From: Streptomyces sp. NBC_01116
Lineage (GTDB): Bacteria > Actinomycetota > Actinomycetes > Streptomycetales > Streptomycetaceae
Assembly (NCBI RefSeq): GCF_041435495.1
Contig: NZ_CP108644.1
Location: 1,240,001 to 1,304,000 of the forward strand
Direction: 5' to 3'
DNA: 64,000 nt
How positions within the stretch are numbered: the first letter of the stretch is position 1; every line of letters begins with the position of its first letter. Below are positions 33,588 through 42,353 of the stretch, in pieces. The notes under the pieces are model-generated. The model was not told the DNA's origin. It did no database searches and worked only from the letters and a program-made list of their open reading frames with translations. The translations under genes and the position numbers were made by a program.

Positions 33588-36272
33588 TCACCGCCGCTCG
33601 GGGTGGGCGCTCTTCTGGACGAGCGCCGTCAGCTGGACCCGCGACCGCACCCCCAGCTTGCGGTAGATCCGGGTGAGCGCCGCCTCCACGGTCTTGACGC
33701 TGACGTACAGGGCGGCCGCGATGTCGCGGTTGCCGCGCCCTTCGGTGACCAGCTCGGCGATCCGCCGCTCCGCGTCCGTCAGACCGGCCGGCGAGGACCG
33801 CACCCGGTTCGGCTCCGGCTCCCACAGCGGCGCGCCCGCCCTGCGGAACACCGCGTCGGCCGCCGCCCGGAGCTCCCTGGCCCGGGCCGGGCGCCTGTGC
33901 CGCTGCTCGACGGACGAGTACGCCAGCAGCACCCGGCCGCACTGCAACGGGTATCCGAGCCGTTCGAAGGTGCGCAGGGCGCGGCCGACCAGTTCCTCGG
34001 CCGACGCGTGGTCGCCCGCCGCCGCGTGGCACAGCGCCTCGGCCCGGTCCAGCGAGGCGAGGACTCCGCGCCGTCCCAGCTCCTCGGCCCGGGACCGGGC
34101 GTCGGAGACCGTCCGCAGGGCGGCCGGCAGGTCTCCTGCGGCGACCAGCGCCTCGGCCAGATCGGCGTCGTAGCGGACCTCCGCGGGGTCCGCGATGCCC
34201 AGGTCCTGCACCAGGTCCCGGACCCTGAGCAGATCCGCCAGGGCTCCGCCCGCGTCCCGCAGCAGCAGCCGGGTCATCCCGGACAGGTGCAGACAGTGCG
34301 CGGCGAAGACGGTGTCCTCGTCCTCCTGCGAGGCCGTCAGACCGAGGTCCGCGTAGGCGAGCGCCTGCTCCAGGGTCCCGCCGGCGAGTTCGGCGACCGC
34401 CGCCGCGTACCACGGCGGGCCGGGCGAGGTACCCAGGTCACGTGTCAGCGCCAGGAGCCGGTGCGCCTCCTCGCGGGCGAGCTGGCCCTCGCCCCGGTGT
34501 GCGTGGATCCGGACGGCGCGGCTGAGCACCCAGAGCCGGTCGGCGGGGCAGTCCGGCGGGCGCATCTCGTCCAACAGCCGCCCTGCCTCGTCCAACCGGT
34601 CGTCGAGCAGGGCGAACGCGACGCCGACCCGGCGTGGCTCCCCGGGGGTCCGGCCGGCGCCGGCCGGCGTGCCCGTCGCCAGGGCACGCCGGAGCAGCTC
34701 GGCCTGGCCCGGCGAACCGCGGACCTGCTCGATCCGGGCGGTCAGGGCCAGGGCGAAGGAGTGGATCGCCGCGTCGCCGGCCCGCTCGGCCAGTTCGGCG
34801 GCCGAGCGGGCGTGCGTCAGCGCCTCCGCGTGGTAGCCCCGGTTGGCGCCCAGGCTCCGGGCGAGACGCAGGTGCGCCGCCGAGGCCAGGGCGGGATCGT
34901 CGGCGGCCAGGGCCTCGGACAGGGCCCGCGCCGCCATCCGCTCCGCCACCGCGGCGCCCCGGCCGGCGGCGTCGGCGACGGCGAGCCGCGCCTGGGCGCG
35001 GGCGGTGGGCACGGCCCGCCTGCGGTCCAGCTGCTCCAACGCCGTGCAGGCCAGGTCGAACCGCCCGGCGGCCTCGGCGTCCCGGGCGGCGGCGATCAGG
35101 AGGTCGTGCCGGGCGCCGCTGGCCCGGCCGCCCGCGAGCAGACCGAACTCGGCCGCCCGGGTGTGGTCACCGCCCTCCCGTGCGGCGGTGGCGGCGTCGG
35201 CCAGGCCGGGAACCAGCCGCGCGGGAATCTCGGCCGCGCTCAGGGCGGAGGCCTCGTGCCAGACGCGGTCGTCGTCCTCGGACGCGGCGGCGGCCAGGGC
35301 GAGATGCGCCTGGCGGACCGCCTCGCCGCTGGACTCGGCGAGGAGGCACTCGCGGACGACCGGGGCCGGGAAGCACACGGTGCCCGCCACCCGGATCAGC
35401 CCGGCGGCCTCGGCGTCGGCCAGGGCGGCGTCGGCCGACGGTCCCGCGGCCCGGCGGACGGCGTCGAGCGAGGGGTCGGCCGCCAGCGCCGCGAGGAGCA
35501 GCACCCAGTGCACGGGGGCCGCGAGCCCCGCCAGCCAGGCCCTCAGGGCCTTGCGCGCGTGCGGGGCCAGCGGCTGTACGTCCAGGACCGCCGTCGCCCC
35601 GGCCCGGGCCAGTCCGGCGGCGATGTCCGAGACCAGGCGGGGGTTGCCGCCCGTCGCCGTGTGGATGCGCGCGGCGGTCCGCAGGGGAATCCCGAAGGAC
35701 CGCACCACGGCCGCCGACTCGTGCGGGGTGAGCGCGGGGACCGCGATCTCCACCGCGTCACCGCCGAGGACGTCGTGCGGCAGCGGGCCGTCGGGCCGCA
35801 GCGCCGCCAGCAGCGACACACTGCCGCGGCTGCGGCGTGCCGCGAAGCCGAAGACGTCCAGGCTGTCCGGGCCCCACCAGTGCATGTCGTCGGCGGCCAG
35901 CAGCAGCCGGGCCCGGCGCCCCCACGTCTGGAGGCACGACAGGACCGTGACCCGCAGGATCGCGGGGTCGGGCGGGGGCCCGGTGACCCGGCGCAGCACC
36001 CAGTCGATCGTCGATCGCTGGACGTCCGGCAGGTCGCCGCTCACGTCCGCCGGGCACACGGTGAACAGGTCCACCAGGGGTACGTAGGGCAGGTGTGCGT
36101 CGGCGGGCGCCGAGCTGAGCCTGACCACGGGGTCCCCGGAGGACTGCCACCCCGCGCACACCGCGTCCAGCACCGCGGACTTGCCGAAACCGGTGGGTCC
36201 GACCACCGCCACCGCACCTGCCTGCCGCAGCTCACCGGAGACCTGGTCGACCAGCGGGCGGCGCGCCCTCAC
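33588..36272 (-). CDS. LuxR-family ATP-binding (LAL/MalT-like) transcriptional regulator
   Basis: This 894-residue regulator has an N-terminal AAA-type ATPase, with Walker A GPTGFGKSAV (about 24-33) and Walker B-like LLLAADDMHWWG. A long helical, TPR-like middle follows, then a C-terminal LuxR helix-turn-helix (LTDAERRIAELVTEGRGNRDIAAALY and following, about 825-885). Large LAL regulators usually activate a secondary-metabolite cluster. The GTG at 36272 overlaps the stop of the upstream peptidase gene (GTGA), so the two are translationally coupled; longer upstream frames are shadows of that peptidase. It probably controls the divergent operon at 20.7-21 kb. Confidence 0.9.
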   Translation of the reverse strand: MRARRPLVDQVSGELRQAGAVAVVGPTGFGKSAVLDAVCAGWQSSGDPVVRLSSAPADAHLPYVPLVDLFTVCPADVSGDLPDVQRSTIDWVLRRVTGPPPDPAILRVTVLSCLQTWGRRARLLLAADDMHWWGPDSLDVFGFAARRSRGSVSLLAALRPDGPLPHDVLGGDAVEIAVPALTPHESAAVVRSFGIPLRTAARIHTATGGNPRLVSDIAAGLARAGATAVLDVQPLAPHARKALRAWLAGLAAPVHWVLLLAALAADPSLDAVRRAAGPSADAALADAEAAGLIRVAGTVCFPAPVVRECLLAESSGEAVRQAHLALAAAASEDDDRVWHEASALSAAEIPARLVPGLADAATAAREGGDHTRAAEFGLLAGGRASGARHDLLIAAARDAEAAGRFDLACTALEQLDRRRAVPTARAQARLAVADAAGRGAAVAERMAARALSEALAADDPALASAAHLRLARSLGANRGYHAEALTHARSAAELAERAGDAAIHSFALALTARIEQVRGSPGQAELLRRALATGTPAGAGRTPGEPRRVGVAFALLDDRLDEAGRLLDEMRPPDCPADRLWVLSRAVRIHAHRGEGQLAREEAHRLLALTRDLGTSPGPPWYAAAVAELAGGTLEQALAYADLGLTASQEDEDTVFAAHCLHLSGMTRLLLRDAGGALADLLRVRDLVQDLGIADPAEVRYDADLAEALVAAGDLPAALRTVSDARSRAEELGRRGVLASLDRAEALCHAAAGDHASAEELVGRALRTFERLGYPLQCGRVLLAYSSVEQRHRRPARARELRAAADAVFRRAGAPLWEPEPNRVRSSPAGLTDAERRIAELVTEGRGNRDIAAALYVSVKTVEAALTRIYRKLGVRSRVQLTALVQKSAHPERR

Positions 36273-37711
36273 CGCAACGCGTCCATCCACGCCTCGACCG
36301 CGTCCGCGTCGCGTGGCAGGCCCGACGACAGGCACAGCGCGCCGTCGGAGGTGATGACGAAGTCGTCCTCGATCCGCACGCCGATGCCGCGCAGTTCCTC
36401 GGGGATCGTCAGGTCGTCGGGCTGGAAGTACAGCCCCGGCTCGACGGTGAGCACGTGCCCCTCCTCCAGCACACCGCCCAGGTACGTCTCGCTGCGGGCG
36501 GCGGCGCAGTCGTGGCAGTCGAGGCCGAGCATGTGGCCGGTGCCGCACACGGTGTAGCGACGGTAGAGGTCGGACTCGTGCGGGATCGCGGCGCCGCCGG
36601 GCCGCAGGCCCCAGGCGTCGAGCCCCTCGGCGACGACCCGCGTCGCGGCGTCGTGGAAGGCGCCGTACGGTGCTCCGGGCCGCAGGGCGGCGATGCCCGC
36701 CGACTGGGCGGCGAACACCAGGTCGTAGACGCGGCGCTGCACATCCGTGAAGCGCCCGCCGACCGGCAGGGTCCGGGTGACGTCCCCGGTGTAGAACGAG
36801 TCGGCCTCGACGCCCGCGTCCAGCAGGAGCAGCTCCCCCTCCCGCACCGGGCCGTCGTTGTGCATCCAGTGGAGCACGCACGCGTGCGCGCCGGCCGCCG
36901 CGATGGTCTCGAACCCCAGGCCGTAACCCTCCAGCCGGGCGCGCCGGTTGAAGGTGCCCTCCACCCACCGCTCCCCGCGTGCGAGGCGTGTGGCGTGGGG
37001 CAGTTCACCGGCGACGTCGTGGAAGCCGGCGACCGTGTGCCCCACGGCGGCGCGCAGCTGCTCGATCTCCCACGCGTCCTTGACCAGCCGCGACTCGGAG
37101 AGGAAGGCGAGCAGTTCGGCGTCGGCCGGTGCGGACGGCGGGACGGTCGCGTCGACGAGCGCGTCCTCGCCGCGCACCACCCGGGTCGGGACGTCACCGG
37201 CGAGTGCCCGCTCCAGCCCGTCCCGGGAGACCGCCTCGACGCCGAGGGCTTCGGCGGTCTCCCGGAGCGTCCGGCGCCGGCCGACCCAGAACTCGCCGTG
37301 CTGCCGGTCGCTGTAGAACTCCGCGCCGGACGGACCGGCGTCGCGCGGTGACCGGGGCCGGGTGAACAGGGTGATCTCGTGCCCGCTGCCGGTGGGCTCG
37401 AAGACGAGCACACTGTCGGGCACCGCTCCCGTCCCCTGTTCGGCCGTGAGGTGGATGTACGCGGAATGCGGGCGGAAGGCGTAGTCGAAGTCGTTGCTGC
37501 GGGCCTTGAGCCCGCCCGACGGGACGACGATCCGCTCTCCGGGGAACCGCGTCGACAGCGCCGCACGCCGCTTGGCCGCGTATGCGGCTCCGGAGACGGG
37601 TGGAAGCCTCCTGTCCGTGTCCGCCCACCCCTGCCGAAAGACCTCCGCCACCGCCGCCGGTGCTCGACGATCGTGACTCCGCGCTCCGCGCGGGCCGTCC
37701 TGACGTTCCAT
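36269..37711 (-). CDS. M24 metallopeptidase, aminopeptidase P-like (first copy)
   Basis: This 480-residue protein is a Xaa-Pro aminopeptidase-type enzyme with an N-terminal creatinase-like domain (about 30-200) and a pita-bread catalytic domain. Metal ligands are visible: the two aspartates in LLLDAGVEADSFYTGDVTRT, a histidine in GTGHMLGLDCHD, and glutamates in TVEPGLYF and GVRIEDDF. I preferred the ATG at 37711, which has GGGGAGG seven bases upstream, over the ATG at 37729. It resembles the next gene closely and is coupled to the LuxR regulator. Inference: pathway-specific processing of a peptide-like product, or resistance. Confidence 0.9.
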   Translation of the reverse strand: MERQDGPRGARSHDRRAPAAVAEVFRQGWADTDRRLPPVSGAAYAAKRRAALSTRFPGERIVVPSGGLKARSNDFDYAFRPHSAYIHLTAEQGTGAVPDSVLVFEPTGSGHEITLFTRPRSPRDAGPSGAEFYSDRQHGEFWVGRRRTLRETAEALGVEAVSRDGLERALAGDVPTRVVRGEDALVDATVPPSAPADAELLAFLSESRLVKDAWEIEQLRAAVGHTVAGFHDVAGELPHATRLARGERWVEGTFNRRARLEGYGLGFETIAAAGAHACVLHWMHNDGPVREGELLLLDAGVEADSFYTGDVTRTLPVGGRFTDVQRRVYDLVFAAQSAGIAALRPGAPYGAFHDAATRVVAEGLDAWGLRPGGAAIPHESDLYRRYTVCGTGHMLGLDCHDCAAARSETYLGGVLEEGHVLTVEPGLYFQPDDLTIPEELRGIGVRIEDDFVITSDGALCLSSGLPRDADAVEAWMDALR

Positions 37712-37781
37712 CGCACGCCTCCCCGTCATTCCGTTCCGTGGTGCTGCGCCCTCACTCCACAGGGAGAACGCACGTGTTCGA

Positions 37782-37805
37782 GCCGCGGCCCCGAAGGGCC
37801 GCGGC
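37782..37805 (-). terminator. Terminator after the second M24 gene's stop region
   Basis: The compact hairpin CCGCGGCCC-CGAA-GGGCCGCGG lies between the stop of the first-copy gene's upstream region and the stop of the second M24 gene. On the minus strand it follows that second gene by only 8 bases. It should end the second M24 transcript and leave the first M24 and LuxR genes to their own promoter at about 37712-37780. Confidence 0.6.
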
Positions 37806-37813
37806 GGCCGATG

Positions 37814-39250
37814 TCAGCCGCGAAGCCGGGCCATCCACTCCTCCACGTCGTCGGCCGTCCGAGGAAGGTCGGCCGAGAGGTTCTCGTTGCCCTCGTCGGT
37901 GACCAGCAGATCGTCCTCGATGCGCACGCCGATGCCGCGGAGCTCCTCGGGCACGGTCAGGTCGTCCGACTGGAAGTACAGGCCGGGCTCGACGGTGAGC
38001 ACCATGCCCGCCTCCAGCGTCCCGTCCACGTACAGCTCGGTACGGGCCTTCGCGCAGTCGTGGACGTCCAGGCCGATCATGTGGCCCGTGCCGGCCAGCG
38101 TCCAGCGGCGGTACAGGCCGAGCTCGTACGCCTCGTCCACCGACCGCTCGCCGAACAGGCCCCAGGAGGCGAGGTGCTCGGTCAGCACCCGCTGGGCGGC
38201 GTGGTGGAAGTCCCGGTACTTCGCACCGGGCCGGACCGCGGCGATGCCGGCCGACTGCGCCGCGTACACCGCGTCGTACACCTTGCGCTGGACCGGTGTG
38301 AAACGGCCGTCGACCGGGAGCGTGCGGGTGACGTCGGCGGTGTAGAGGTTGCGGCTCTCCACTCCGGCGTCGATCAGCAGCAGTTCGCCCGGCCGGGTCT
38401 CGCCGTCGTTGCGGACCCAGTGCAGCGTCGTGGCGTGGGCTCCCGCGGCGCAGACCGACGCGTAACCCACGTCGTTGCCCTCGGTCCGCGCACGCATCCA
38501 GAACGTGCCCTCGATGGCCCGCTCCGCGGTCGGAGTGTCCGTACCGAGAATGCGCACCACGTCCTCGAAGCCACGCGCCGTCGCCTGACAGGCGTGGCGC
38601 AGGTCGGCGATCTCGAACTCGTCCTTGAGCAGGCGCATCTCGGACAGGGCGACGCGGAACTCGGTGTCGCGCTCGGCGGTCACCTTGTCGTTCAGGGCGG
38701 CGTCGACCCCGGAGTCGTAGTCGCGCAGCAGACGGATCGGGCCGGTGGCCTCGGCGAGCCGCTCGGTCAGCGTGCGGACATCACGGCAGGGCAGGCCCAG
38801 GAGCCGCTCGTTCTCGGTGAGGCTGTTGCGACGGCCGTCCCAGAGCTCACCGTGGTAGTCGCGCCAGAACTCCCCGTTCTCGCGGTCCGACCGGGGGAGC
38901 AGATAGGCGACCGCCACGTGCTCGCCGTCCGCACCGGGCTCCAGGACCAGTACGGAGTCCTGGGACTGGTCACCCGTCAGGTAGACGTAGTCGGAGGAGG
39001 GGCGGAACGGGTAGTCCGTGTCGTTGGCACGGACCTTCGGGTTGCCGGCCGGGACCACCAGCAGCTCACCGGGGAACTGCGCGGAGAGCGCCGCCCGGCG
39101 GCGCGCGGTGTACGCCGCCTGGGCGATGGGTTCGAGGTCGCGGCGCTCGGTGTCGGCCCAACCCTGCTTCATGTTCTCGGCCAGCTCGGCACTCACGTCC
39201 ACGTACAGACCGTTCTTCCGCGTCTTGTTCTCATCCGTCTCACCAGCCAC
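37814..39250 (-). CDS. pepP: M24 metallopeptidase, aminopeptidase P (second copy)
   Basis: This 478-residue aminopeptidase P removes N-terminal residues next to proline. The catalytic domain shows LLLIDAGVESRNLYTADVTRT (two aspartates), GTGHMIGLDVHD, TVEPGLYF and GVRIEDDL, all intact. I chose the GTG at 39250, 7 bases after AGGAGG; the protein then begins with the charged GETDENKTRKNGLY segment common in Streptomyces PepP. It shares long near-identical stretches with the neighbouring M24 gene (LPVDGRFTPVQRKVYD versus LPVGGRFTDVQRRVYD). It is probably the ancestral copy and the neighbour a diverged duplicate. Confidence 0.9.
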   Translation of the reverse strand: MAGETDENKTRKNGLYVDVSAELAENMKQGWADTERRDLEPIAQAAYTARRRAALSAQFPGELLVVPAGNPKVRANDTDYPFRPSSDYVYLTGDQSQDSVLVLEPGADGEHVAVAYLLPRSDRENGEFWRDYHGELWDGRRNSLTENERLLGLPCRDVRTLTERLAEATGPIRLLRDYDSGVDAALNDKVTAERDTEFRVALSEMRLLKDEFEIADLRHACQATARGFEDVVRILGTDTPTAERAIEGTFWMRARTEGNDVGYASVCAAGAHATTLHWVRNDGETRPGELLLIDAGVESRNLYTADVTRTLPVDGRFTPVQRKVYDAVYAAQSAGIAAVRPGAKYRDFHHAAQRVLTEHLASWGLFGERSVDEAYELGLYRRWTLAGTGHMIGLDVHDCAKARTELYVDGTLEAGMVLTVEPGLYFQSDDLTVPEELRGIGVRIEDDLLVTDEGNENLSADLPRTADDVEEWMARLRG

Positions 39251-39632
39251 GACATCCTCCTGATGCGAATCCGTCACGCGTGTTCCTCTCGATCGCAGAA
39301 GTCGATGCCCGCCCCGGGGACCGACCGGAGAATCCTCCAGGAAGCGCGCCCGTCCCGGCAACGGCCTTTCCGGGCAAACGCCTTGAGTCGGGGCGGGGGC
39401 CGGGGCATGCGGTGGGCCCGGTTGTCCGCGCTGCTGCGGCACAGACCCGCACGATCCGGGCAGTGCCGGCCCGGCGACCCCCAACTCCCCCGGCGGTAGG
39501 GCTCCTTGCCGTGAACCGCACTCTTGCAGCCGCCTCCCCTCCCCACGTCATACACATGTATGAAATCTCGCGGATGCTCTTGCGTCATTTGTCGCTGGGC
39601 GGGCCCGGCCGCTCTCGTGGAGTCTGGGCCGG
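39251..39632. other. Intergenic region with an isolated palindrome
   Basis: I see no credible gene in these 382 bases; the open frames here lack start signals and family features. The only AT-rich patch carries the 16-base inverted repeat TCATACACATGTATGA (39548-39563), arms TCATACA/TGTATGA. It looks like an operator for a dimeric regulator, possibly controlling the pepP promoter. Its regulator is not identifiable. Confidence 0.5.
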
Positions 39633-40445
39633 TCAGCCACCCCCGGCGGCGAGGATCCGGCGGGCGCGTTCGAGCAGGGGCTTGTCGATCATCTGTCCGT
39701 CCACCACGGTGACGGAGTCACCCGCGGCGACCACGGCCCGGGCCCACGCGCGTTCGCTCGCGGTCGGCGCGAACCGCTCCGCCACGACGGGGACTTGGGC
39801 GGGGTGGATGCACAGCTTCCCGGTGAAGCCGAGCCGGCGCCCGTGGGCGATGTCCGCGGCGAGCGCGTCGGCGTCCCGCACGCCGGTCGTGACACCGTCG
39901 ACCGGAGCGCACCGCCCCGTCGCCGCCGAGGCCGAGACCAGCCGGGACCGGGCGTACGCGAGGGCCGTGTGGTCGTCGTGAGCGACTCCGAGCTGCCCGG
40001 CCAGGTCCACGTTGCCGAGGGCGACACGGACCGCGCCCGGGGTGGCGCACACCTCCACGGCCCGTTCGATCCCGGCCGCCGTCTCGATCAGCGGGATCAG
40101 GAACGGCACCCCTCCCGTCCGGGAGGCCAGGCCCGCGAGCACGAGCGGGTCCTCGGCCTTGGGCACCATCACGGGCATGCCGCGCCCGGCCGCCATCGCG
40201 AGGTCGTCGTCGCACCAGGGCGTGCCGGGCGCGTTGATCCGGACCAGGGCACTGTTGCCCGCGCCGAGCCAGGCGGCGGCGTGGTCACGCGCGCGATGCT
40301 TGTCCGGCGCCGCGACCGCGTCCTCCAGGTCGAGGATGACCACGTCCGCTCCGGTGGCGACGGCCTTGTCGAACCGGTCCGGCCGGTCCCCGGGCACGAA
40401 CAACAGGCTGCGGGCCGTTTCCAGCCGGCTCACGGGCATGCTCAT
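39633..40445 (-). CDS. CitE-like CoA-ester lyase (second copy)
   Basis: This 270-residue HpcH/HpaI-family protein starts ARSLLFVPGDRPDRFDKA, then VVILDLEDAVAAPDKH, the metal-binding glutamate in LIPLIETAAGIERA, and GRRLGFTGKLCIHPAQV. This is the classic CitE/citrate-lyase beta-like or (3S)-malyl-CoA thioesterase pattern. The ATG at 40445 has GAGGAGAGG about 8 bases upstream. It is distinct from the cluster copy at 24.1 kb, which lacks the LFVPGDRP start, so this is not a recent duplicate. There is no citDF or malate synthase nearby, and the role is unclear. Confidence 0.85.
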   Translation of the reverse strand: MSMPVSRLETARSLLFVPGDRPDRFDKAVATGADVVILDLEDAVAAPDKHRARDHAAAWLGAGNSALVRINAPGTPWCDDDLAMAAGRGMPVMVPKAEDPLVLAGLASRTGGVPFLIPLIETAAGIERAVEVCATPGAVRVALGNVDLAGQLGVAHDDHTALAYARSRLVSASAATGRCAPVDGVTTGVRDADALAADIAHGRRLGFTGKLCIHPAQVPVVAERFAPTASERAWARAVVAAGDSVTVVDGQMIDKPLLERARRILAAGGG

Positions 40446-40556
40446 ACGGATGGCCTCTCCTCTACGGCTGGTCCAGGAGCGCCATCATGCTCGGTGAGGG
40501 GGAGGGCCGCCCCCTCCGGGGCCCGCACGTCGGCGCGGCGCGGCGCGCCCACCGCC

Positions 40557-40596
40557 GAGGGGAGCCCGGGCGGTGTCCCGCCCCGGGGCTCCCCTC
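40557..40596 (-). terminator. Terminator of the amine oxidase gene
   Basis: GAGGGGAGCCCG (40557-40568) pairs with CGGGGCTCCCCTC (40584-40596), with a one-base bulge and further pairing inside. It lies 11 bases after the amine oxidase stop and separates it from the CitE-like gene. Confidence 0.7.
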
Positions 40597-40606
40597 AGTC
40601 CTCCGG

Positions 40607-42301
40607 TCAGTCCTCCGGGAGCTCCACCGGGGCGATCTCGTCGAAGACGTCGCCGGGTCCCGGGTTGGTCGCGTCGGTCGCCCCGCCGAACTGGTGCATG
40701 ACGCCCCACACGGCGTTCAGCGCGGTCTGCACGGCGCCCTCGGCCCAGCCGGCCGTCCAGGAGATGTCGTCGCCCGCCAGGAACAGGCCCCGCTTGTCGG
40801 CGGGCAGAGCGTCCTGCATGAAGTGGGTGAACAGCCGCCGCTGGTAGCGGTAGTGGCCGGGCAGGTTCGCCTTGAACGCGCCCATGAACCAGGGCTCGTT
40901 CTCCCAGGAGACGGTGACCGGGTTGCCGATGATGTGGCTCCGGACGTCGACGTTCGGGTAGATCTCGCCGAGCGACTTGAGCATGACCTCCATGCGCTCC
41001 TTCGGGGAGAGCGGCAGCCACTTCAGGCTGTCGTCGCACCACGTGTAGGAGAGGCAGATGACGGCGGGCCTGTCGGGGCCGTCGTCCAGGAGGTACGTGC
41101 CCCGGGTCATCCGGTCGGTGAGCGTCATCGACATGGTGTCGCGGCCGGTGGTCTCGTCCTTGTCCAGCCAGAACGGCCGGTCGACCGGGACGAAGAGCTT
41201 GGACGACTCCATGTAGTGGGTGCGCTCCATCGCCGTCCAGTGGTCGATCGGGAAGAGCGCGTCGTCGCAGTCGATCTTGGAGAGCAGCAGCCAGGACTGG
41301 CCGGTGAAGACCGCGGCCCGGAAGGTGCGGATGTCGCCGGTGGCGTCGGTGACCGTGATGCGGTTGCCCGCGGTACGGGTCAGCCGGGTCACGGCGCCCC
41401 GCGGCTCGCCGCCGTGCAGGGAGGACAGCGAGGTGCCGAGCGGCCAGTGGACGATCTTCCGCGGCTCGCGGTCCCACAGGCGCAGGGGGAGCTGCTGGCT
41501 GCCGCCGACGATGCCGCGGTGGTGGTCGTCGGCCTCGGTGTAGACGACGCGCAGGATCTCCAGGATGGAGTTGGGGAAGTCGGTGTCCCAGCCGCCGGTG
41601 CCGAAGCCGACCTGGCCGAAGATCTCGCGGTGCCGGAAGGACTTGAAGGCGTCGGAGTCGCAGAGGAAGCCGTAGAAGGTCTGGTTGTCGAACCGCTCGA
41701 CGAGCTGCGACCAGATCTCCCGGATGCGCGGCACGTCGCGCGTCCGCAGCGCCCGGTTCATGTCGGAGAAGTCGGCGCCCTCCTCCAGGCAGGCGTTCCA
41801 GGCCTCGGCCACATCGCGGTAGACCTGCGGCAGGTCGTCGATGGTCTCGGCGTAGTGCGACTCGCCCTTGAGGTCCACGACGGTCGAGGGCGTGGCCGGG
41901 GAGAGCGGGTTGGGGAAGGGCCGCGTTTCGAGGCCCACCAGGTCGATGTAGTGCTGGAGCGCCGTGGAGGAGGGCGGGAAGCGCATGGCGCCCATCTCGG
42001 CCGTGAGCGAGGGGTCGCAGCCGTCGAAGCCGACGGTGCGCAGCCGGCCGCCGATCCGGTCGGCCTCGTAGACGACGGGCTTGAGGCCCATCTTCATCAG
42101 CTCGTAGGCGGCGATGATCCCGGAGAGTCCGCCGCCGATGACGGCGACCTCCTGGCCGTGCTCGGTCGCCGGTATCTGCCCGAGGCCCGCCGGGTGGGCG
42201 AGGAATTCGTCGTACGCGTAGGGGAAGTCCGGCCCGAACATGGTGATCGGCGGGGCTGCCGTGTCGGTGTGCTGGACGGCGTTGGGCACCGTGGACGTCA
42301 T
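40607..42301 (-). CDS. Flavin monoamine oxidase / L-amino acid oxidase family
   Basis: This 564-residue FAD enzyme has the dinucleotide-binding motif EVAVIGGGLSGIIAAYELMKMG (about 50-71), VVYEADRIGGRLRT, and a substrate-domain EMGAMRFPP. The C-terminal FAD contact region is LFLAGDDISWTAGWAEGAV. It should oxidise a primary amine or amino acid to the aldehyde or oxo acid with O2. It lies 52 bases downstream of the nitrilase-type gene on the same strand, with an Lrp regulator and aldehyde dehydrogenase just beyond, forming an amine or amino acid catabolic group. The exact substrate is unknown. Confidence 0.9.
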   Translation of the reverse strand: MTSTVPNAVQHTDTAAPPITMFGPDFPYAYDEFLAHPAGLGQIPATEHGQEVAVIGGGLSGIIAAYELMKMGLKPVVYEADRIGGRLRTVGFDGCDPSLTAEMGAMRFPPSSTALQHYIDLVGLETRPFPNPLSPATPSTVVDLKGESHYAETIDDLPQVYRDVAEAWNACLEEGADFSDMNRALRTRDVPRIREIWSQLVERFDNQTFYGFLCDSDAFKSFRHREIFGQVGFGTGGWDTDFPNSILEILRVVYTEADDHHRGIVGGSQQLPLRLWDREPRKIVHWPLGTSLSSLHGGEPRGAVTRLTRTAGNRITVTDATGDIRTFRAAVFTGQSWLLLSKIDCDDALFPIDHWTAMERTHYMESSKLFVPVDRPFWLDKDETTGRDTMSMTLTDRMTRGTYLLDDGPDRPAVICLSYTWCDDSLKWLPLSPKERMEVMLKSLGEIYPNVDVRSHIIGNPVTVSWENEPWFMGAFKANLPGHYRYQRRLFTHFMQDALPADKRGLFLAGDDISWTAGWAEGAVQTALNAVWGVMHQFGGATDATNPGPGDVFDEIAPVELPED

Positions 42302-42353
42302 GGGGTACGGACTCCTTGCGCGATGACTCTGATGACTCTGGGGAGGAACGGGC

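Noticed and set aside
39274..39588. A 104-codon minus-strand frame in the gap upstream of pepP
   Set aside because: It has no credible start signal or family features, and it spans the palindrome and promoter region.
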